Assembly (NCBI GenBank): GCA_963732765.1
Contig: CAVTAS010000007.1
Coordinates: forward strand, 1-64,000
Direction of reading: 5' to 3'
Length of the DNA stretch: 64,000 nt
Source: JANYHF01 sp963732765
GTDB taxonomy: Bacteria > Pseudomonadota > Alphaproteobacteria > Rhizobiales > Hyphomicrobiaceae
In this document: piece by piece, positions 60,859-64,000 of the stretch
Layout of the letters: each line of letters starts with the position of its first letter
How positions within the stretch are numbered: the stretch's first letter is position 1
Made by a program: the position numbers and the translations under genes
Notes under the pieces: model-generated
Told to the model about the DNA's origin: nothing
Seen by the model: the letters and a program-made list of their open reading frames with translations, nothing else
Databases searched by the model: none

Positions 60859-61986
60859 ATGAAAACGCGCGCAGCCGTGGCCTTTGAGAAGGCCAAGCCC
60901 CTCGAGATCGTCGAAGTCGACCTGGAGGGGCCGAAGGCCGGCGAGGTGCTGGTCGAGATCAAGGCCACCGGCATCTGCCATACCGACGAGTTCACGATCT
61001 CGGGCGCCGATCCGGAAGGACTGTTTCCCGCCATCATGGGGCACGAGGGGGCGGGCGTCGTGGTCGAGATCGGCGCGGGCGTGACCTCGCTGAAGGTCGG
61101 CGACCACGTCATTCCGCTCTATACACCGGAATGCCGCGAATGCCCGAGCTGCCTGTCGCGCAAGACCAATCTGTGTACCTCCATACGCGGCACGCAAGGT
61201 CAGGGCGTGATGCCCGACGGCACCAGCCGGTTCTCCTACAAGGGCCAGAAGATCCATCACTACATGGGGTGTTCGACGTTCTCGAACTTCACCGTAATGC
61301 CGGAGATTGCGCTGGCCAAAGTCCGCCACGACGCTCCCTTCGACAAGATCTGCTACATCGGTTGCGGCGTGACCACGGGCGTTGGCGCGGTGATCAACAC
61401 GGCCAAGGTCGAAACCGGTGCGACGGCGATCGTGTTCGGGCTGGGCGGGATCGGGCTGAACGTCATCCAGGGCCTGAGGCTGGTTGGCGCCAGCATGATC
61501 ATCGGCGTCGACATCAACAACGATCGCAAGGCCTGGGGCGAGCGGTTCGGCATGACGCATTTCGTGAACCCCAAGGAGGTCACGGGCGATCTCGTCGCGC
61601 ATCTGGTCGGCATGACCAAGCGCGGCGCGGACCAGATCGGCGGCGCTGATTACACCTTCGATTGCACGGGCAATACCGACGTTATGCGTCAGGCGCTGGA
61701 GGCGAGCCATCGCGGCTGGGGCGTCAGCGTGGTCATCGGCGTGGCGGCGGCCGGCAAGGAGATCAGTACCCGTCCATTCCAGCTGGTGACGGGGCGGACC
61801 TGGAAGGGCACAGCATTCGGCGGCGCCAGGGGCCGGACCGATGTGCCCAAGATCGTCGACTGGTACATGGACGGGCGTATCCAGATCGATCCGATGATCA
61901 CGCATGTGCTGACGCTGGACGACATCAACAAGGGGTTCGAGCTGATGCACCAGGGCAAGTCCATCAGGAGTGTGGTAGTGTACTGA
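60859..61986 (+). CDS. frmA: S-(hydroxymethyl)glutathione dehydrogenase / class III alcohol dehydrogenase
   Basis: 375 aa, zinc-dependent glutathione-linked formaldehyde dehydrogenase (also called AdhC). Catalytic zinc ligands Cys40, His62 and later Cys; structural zinc Cys92-x2-Cys95-x2-Cys98-x7-Cys106; cofactor motif GLGGIGLNVIQG. The block CTSIRGTQGQGVMPDG is specific for the class III type. The long upstream open frame is rejected because it runs through the palindrome; GAGG precedes the ATG at 60859. It could detoxify formaldehyde from demethylation of compounds such as betaine or sarcosine. Confidence 0.93.
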   Translation: MKTRAAVAFEKAKPLEIVEVDLEGPKAGEVLVEIKATGICHTDEFTISGADPEGLFPAIMGHEGAGVVVEIGAGVTSLKVGDHVIPLYTPECRECPSCLSRKTNLCTSIRGTQGQGVMPDGTSRFSYKGQKIHHYMGCSTFSNFTVMPEIALAKVRHDAPFDKICYIGCGVTTGVGAVINTAKVETGATAIVFGLGGIGLNVIQGLRLVGASMIIGVDINNDRKAWGERFGMTHFVNPKEVTGDLVAHLVGMTKRGADQIGGADYTFDCTGNTDVMRQALEASHRGWGVSVVIGVAAAGKEISTRPFQLVTGRTWKGTAFGGARGRTDVPKIVDWYMDGRIQIDPMITHVLTLDDINKGFELMHQGKSIRSVVVY

Positions 61987-62010
61987 TGAGGTCTCGCCGC
62001 TTGCTCCCAT

Positions 62011-62039
62011 CTCTCCTGCGCGAAGAGGCGGGGGAGAGG
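62011..62039. repeat. Degenerate CTCTCC palindrome
   Basis: CTCTCC at 62011 and GGAGAG near 62033 form an imperfect inverted repeat with GCG extensions, resembling the CTCTCCCCC family at 33117 and 51856. It separates the converging class III alcohol dehydrogenase and the next minus-strand gene. Confidence 0.5.
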
Positions 62040-62051
62040 AAGCACCAAGCC

Positions 62052-62672
62052 TTACCCGCGGTGCGCAATCGCGGTCGGCTTCATGCCGCTGCGCGCCAGG
62101 GCGAAATTCGGTTGCAGCCAGTTCGGCTCGTTGCCGATGAAGGTATCCAGGAACCCAACCGCCAGCGAGGCATCCTCGGTCGCATTCTCGCGGAACGACC
62201 ACCAGGCGCTGAGGTCCTGCACGATCGGCTTCAGTTCCACCGCAGAATCGAAATCCTGCTGCAAAACGGCATTCAGCACACTCAGGCAGAAGCTCGTGTA
62301 CAAGAACCCCTCCGGCCAGAACTTGATGATCTCGGCCACGCGCGCGTTGGCGTCGGCGGGGATGTTCAGGCGCGACGTATCGCCCGCCGCGCAGACCTTG
62401 TTGCGGATCAGTTCCTTCAGCAGCAGGCCGGCGGCGAAATTGGCGAAATCCTTGCGCGACAGCTCTGCGTATTGGCGCTGCTCGGAAAAGGCGTTGGCCC
62501 AGTCGAGGAATGCCTTAGCGAGCTGCGCATCGTCGACCGAAACCTCGATGCCCCAGTCCTTGCCGACCAGCGCTACGCAACGTTTGAACGAGCGCCGGAA
62601 CCAGCCGAGATGGCGCACCTGATGGCGCACGTCCTCGGACGTCGCCAATTGGTTTGTGAAGCGCAGATCCAT
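62052..62672 (-). CDS. Uncharacterised protein
   Basis: 206 aa, not recognised. Mostly alpha-helical by composition, no signal peptide or membrane helix. Features: an N-terminal MDLRFTNQLAT, a Trp-rich pattern (WFRRSFKR, WANAFSEQ, AWWSFREN), and a C-terminal AVGFLDTFIGNEPNWLQPNF. Start at ATG 62672 rather than an upstream in-frame ATG because the upstream part is low in structure; the ribosome-binding site is weak for both. Adjacent to another uncharacterised gene on the same strand 91 nt upstream. Confidence 0.6.
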   Translation of the reverse strand: MDLRFTNQLATSEDVRHQVRHLGWFRRSFKRCVALVGKDWGIEVSVDDAQLAKAFLDWANAFSEQRQYAELSRKDFANFAAGLLLKELIRNKVCAAGDTSRLNIPADANARVAEIIKFWPEGFLYTSFCLSVLNAVLQQDFDSAVELKPIVQDLSAWWSFRENATEDASLAVGFLDTFIGNEPNWLQPNFALARSGMKPTAIAHRG

Positions 62673-62763
62673 GGCCTGATCTTTCTCGGTCGCATGACCT
62701 TGCCGGGTCGAATGAGCCGCGAACACTAGCACAGTAATGAAATCAAGTGTACAACGCGCCGGC

Positions 62764-63568
62764 TTAGGGCAAATACGGAGTGACGGCCGCCAGCTCGCGG
62801 GCGAGCGCGGCAGCCGGATCGTGGCACTTCAGCGCCGCCGCGAAGCGGTCGAAGCGGGCGGCGGCGACCAATTCCGGCGATTCCATGATATCGGCGACGC
62901 TCGCGTCCTTGGGGATGTTAGCGATGGAGACAACCGCGGTTGCGATGCCGACGGTCAGGAAACAATGCGCATTAAGATCGGCCAACGCCAACGACAAAGC
63001 TGCAGTGAGCCGGCTGCGCACTACGGTCGACGCGCTTGATCGGCTGGGCAGCGATAATGGCCTGGGTGGCGTCGGCGACAATGAACGTCAGCCGCTCGGT
63101 GTTCCCGGTCCCGGTTGCAGCGCGCGCGAGCCATTCGGCATGGCGCTGCGCCACCGGGCGGGCGGCGCGCTGGATGCTCTGTTCGGACATATAGACGTTC
63201 CTGAGGCCCATCTTGTCGAGGCAACTCGAACCGCCGCGATAGACGCTGCCGGCAAAAAGAGCGTCGTTCTCGTCGACCGCCAACGCCGCCAGCGAGGTGG
63301 AGACCGGGAGGAGGAAATTCTCGTCGAGAGTGTTGGCGACACTCGGTGTCTCGCACAGGCGCTGCGCCATGCGGCCAACGGGGTTGGCGATGCGGCGCGA
63401 AATCTCGTACAGCCGGCCTGGCCGACCATCGTCGGGCAGGGCCTCGGCGCCCAACAGCAGCGCCTGAAGGGCCGCTTGGCCACGATCAAGCAGCCGCACT
63501 TCCTTACGTGCCGCGTAGCGGATCTCGCGCAGCACGTCCTTGACGGTTATGGCAAGATCGTCGGTCAT
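62764..63568 (-). pseudogene. Uncharacterised protein, apparently frameshifted
   Basis: Starts MTDDLAITVKDVLREIRYAARKE at ATG 63568. The first frame stays protein-like to about 63020 (VADATQAIIAAQPIKRVDRS) and then ends in an unrelated-looking tail at 62972. The next frame, open from about 63040 to 62764, continues with LTAALSLALADLNAHC ... FDRFAAALKCHDPAAALARELAAV. Removing one base near 63018-63022 would join them into one protein of about 267 residues. No family recognised. Either a single-nucleotide insertion or two overlapping genes; the former fits the sequence better. Confidence 0.55.
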
Positions 63569-63608
63569 TGCACCGCCACTTATAGCATCTGGGGCGGGGG
63601 GCTGTCGA

Positions 63609-64000
63609 TCATGCGCCGCGTTGCAGCCGGTCGCCGGAGCCGGCTGCAAATAGATGCACGCGGTCCGGCCTTACCCGAATAGAGATTGGAGAATCCAGCG
63701 CTTGGCGGAAGTCGCGGTCAACCTTGGCGGTGAAAAATTCGCTCCCAATGCGGGTCGTCACCAAGGTGTGATCACCCATCGGCTCGACAGCGAAAACGCT
63801 GCTCTTGATTTGCGCGGGATCAGCTGCACTGGCTACATCGGCGTCCTCGGGGCGCACGCCCAGTATCATTTTGTCGGGCAGAACCTTGGCCAGCGTTGCG
63901 GCCGACAGCGGCAAGTCGATCGACGGCGCCACAAACCGGCCGTTCTCGACCCGCCCCTCGATCAGGTTCATCGGCGGGGTGCCGATGAAGCCGGCCACGA
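63609..64000 (-). CDS. ABC importer ATPase, C-terminal part (cut by window edge)
   Basis: The last 130 residues of a UgpC/MalK-type sugar ABC ATPase. The fragment starts with the post-ATPase segment VAGFIGTPPMNLIEG, typical of the junction to the C-terminal regulatory domain, and has the MILGVRPEDA motif (TOBE domain) and a terminal RPDRVHLFAAGSGDRL. The Walker motifs and start lie outside the window. It is the upstream gene of the two uncharacterised genes, on the same strand. Confidence 0.88.
   Translation of the reverse strand, partial: VAGFIGTPPMNLIEGRVENGRFVAPSIDLPLSAATLAKVLPDKMILGVRPEDADVASAADPAQIKSSVFAVEPMGDHTLVTTRIGSEFFTAKVDRDFRQALDSPISIRVRPDRVHLFAAGSGDRLQRGA

Overview
The window looks like chromosomal DNA from an alphaproteobacterium, most probably of the Hyphomicrobiales (rhizobial) type. 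The evidence is a high-GC genome with short ATGA/GTGA gene overlaps, an RpoE-ChrR pair, a C-P lyase operon phnGHIJKLMN with a divergent phnCDEE transporter, and a dense array of ABC importers for organic solutes. No phage, transposase, CRISPR array or plasmid gene is seen. The placement is an inference from gene content; there is no rRNA here.

Layout. 1-12.4 kb is housekeeping and stress: tRNA-Ser, a small membrane protein, MsrA, a PLP-dependent ammonia-lyase-like enzyme, a phosphodiester glycosidase-like protein, ECF sigma factor RpoE with its zinc anti-sigma ChrR, oligopeptidase Dcp, a flavoprotein coupled to a molybdopterin oxidoreductase, and a C45 acyltransferase. 12.5-24.0 kb is phosphonate uptake and cleavage: the minus-strand operon phnG-H-I-J-K-L-M-N plus a hexapeptide transferase, and the divergent phnC-D-E-E, with a possible Pho box between them. 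PhnJ keeps all four expected cysteines.

24.1-34.4 kb holds a TIM-barrel isomerase, a solute-binding-protein paralogue with no signal peptide overlapping an unusual double-HTH GntR regulator, then a polyamine/opine-type ABC importer (two ATPases, two permeases, one Tat-exported binding protein) and two short-chain dehydrogenases. 34.4-51.8 kb is the most distinctive part. It carries a frameshifted amidase, an Old Yellow Enzyme, an N-carbamoylsarcosine-amidase-like hydrolase and two hydantoinase/oxoprolinase A/B pairs in mirror order around a MaoC/HTD2-type hydratase. These are followed by PxpA, a tiny biotin carrier protein, a biotin carboxylase fused to PxpB, PxpC and a Gfo/Idh/MocA dehydrogenase. 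Together they suggest ATP- and biotin-dependent opening of a cyclic amide (lactam, hydantoin or similar), fed by the importer just upstream.

52.1-58.7 kb is a minus-strand sugar/polyol (inositol-like) importer and catabolic operon, with a divergent LacI regulator, an operator-like palindrome and a leader with a small ORF and competing hairpins. 58.8-62.0 kb has an L-carnitine-dehydrogenase-like enzyme, a BKACE enzyme and glutathione-dependent formaldehyde dehydrogenase. The last 2 kb holds two uncharacterised genes (one apparently frameshifted) and the C-terminus of a further ABC ATPase cut by the window edge. Several families of intergenic palindromes are scattered through the window, two of them inside the phn operon.
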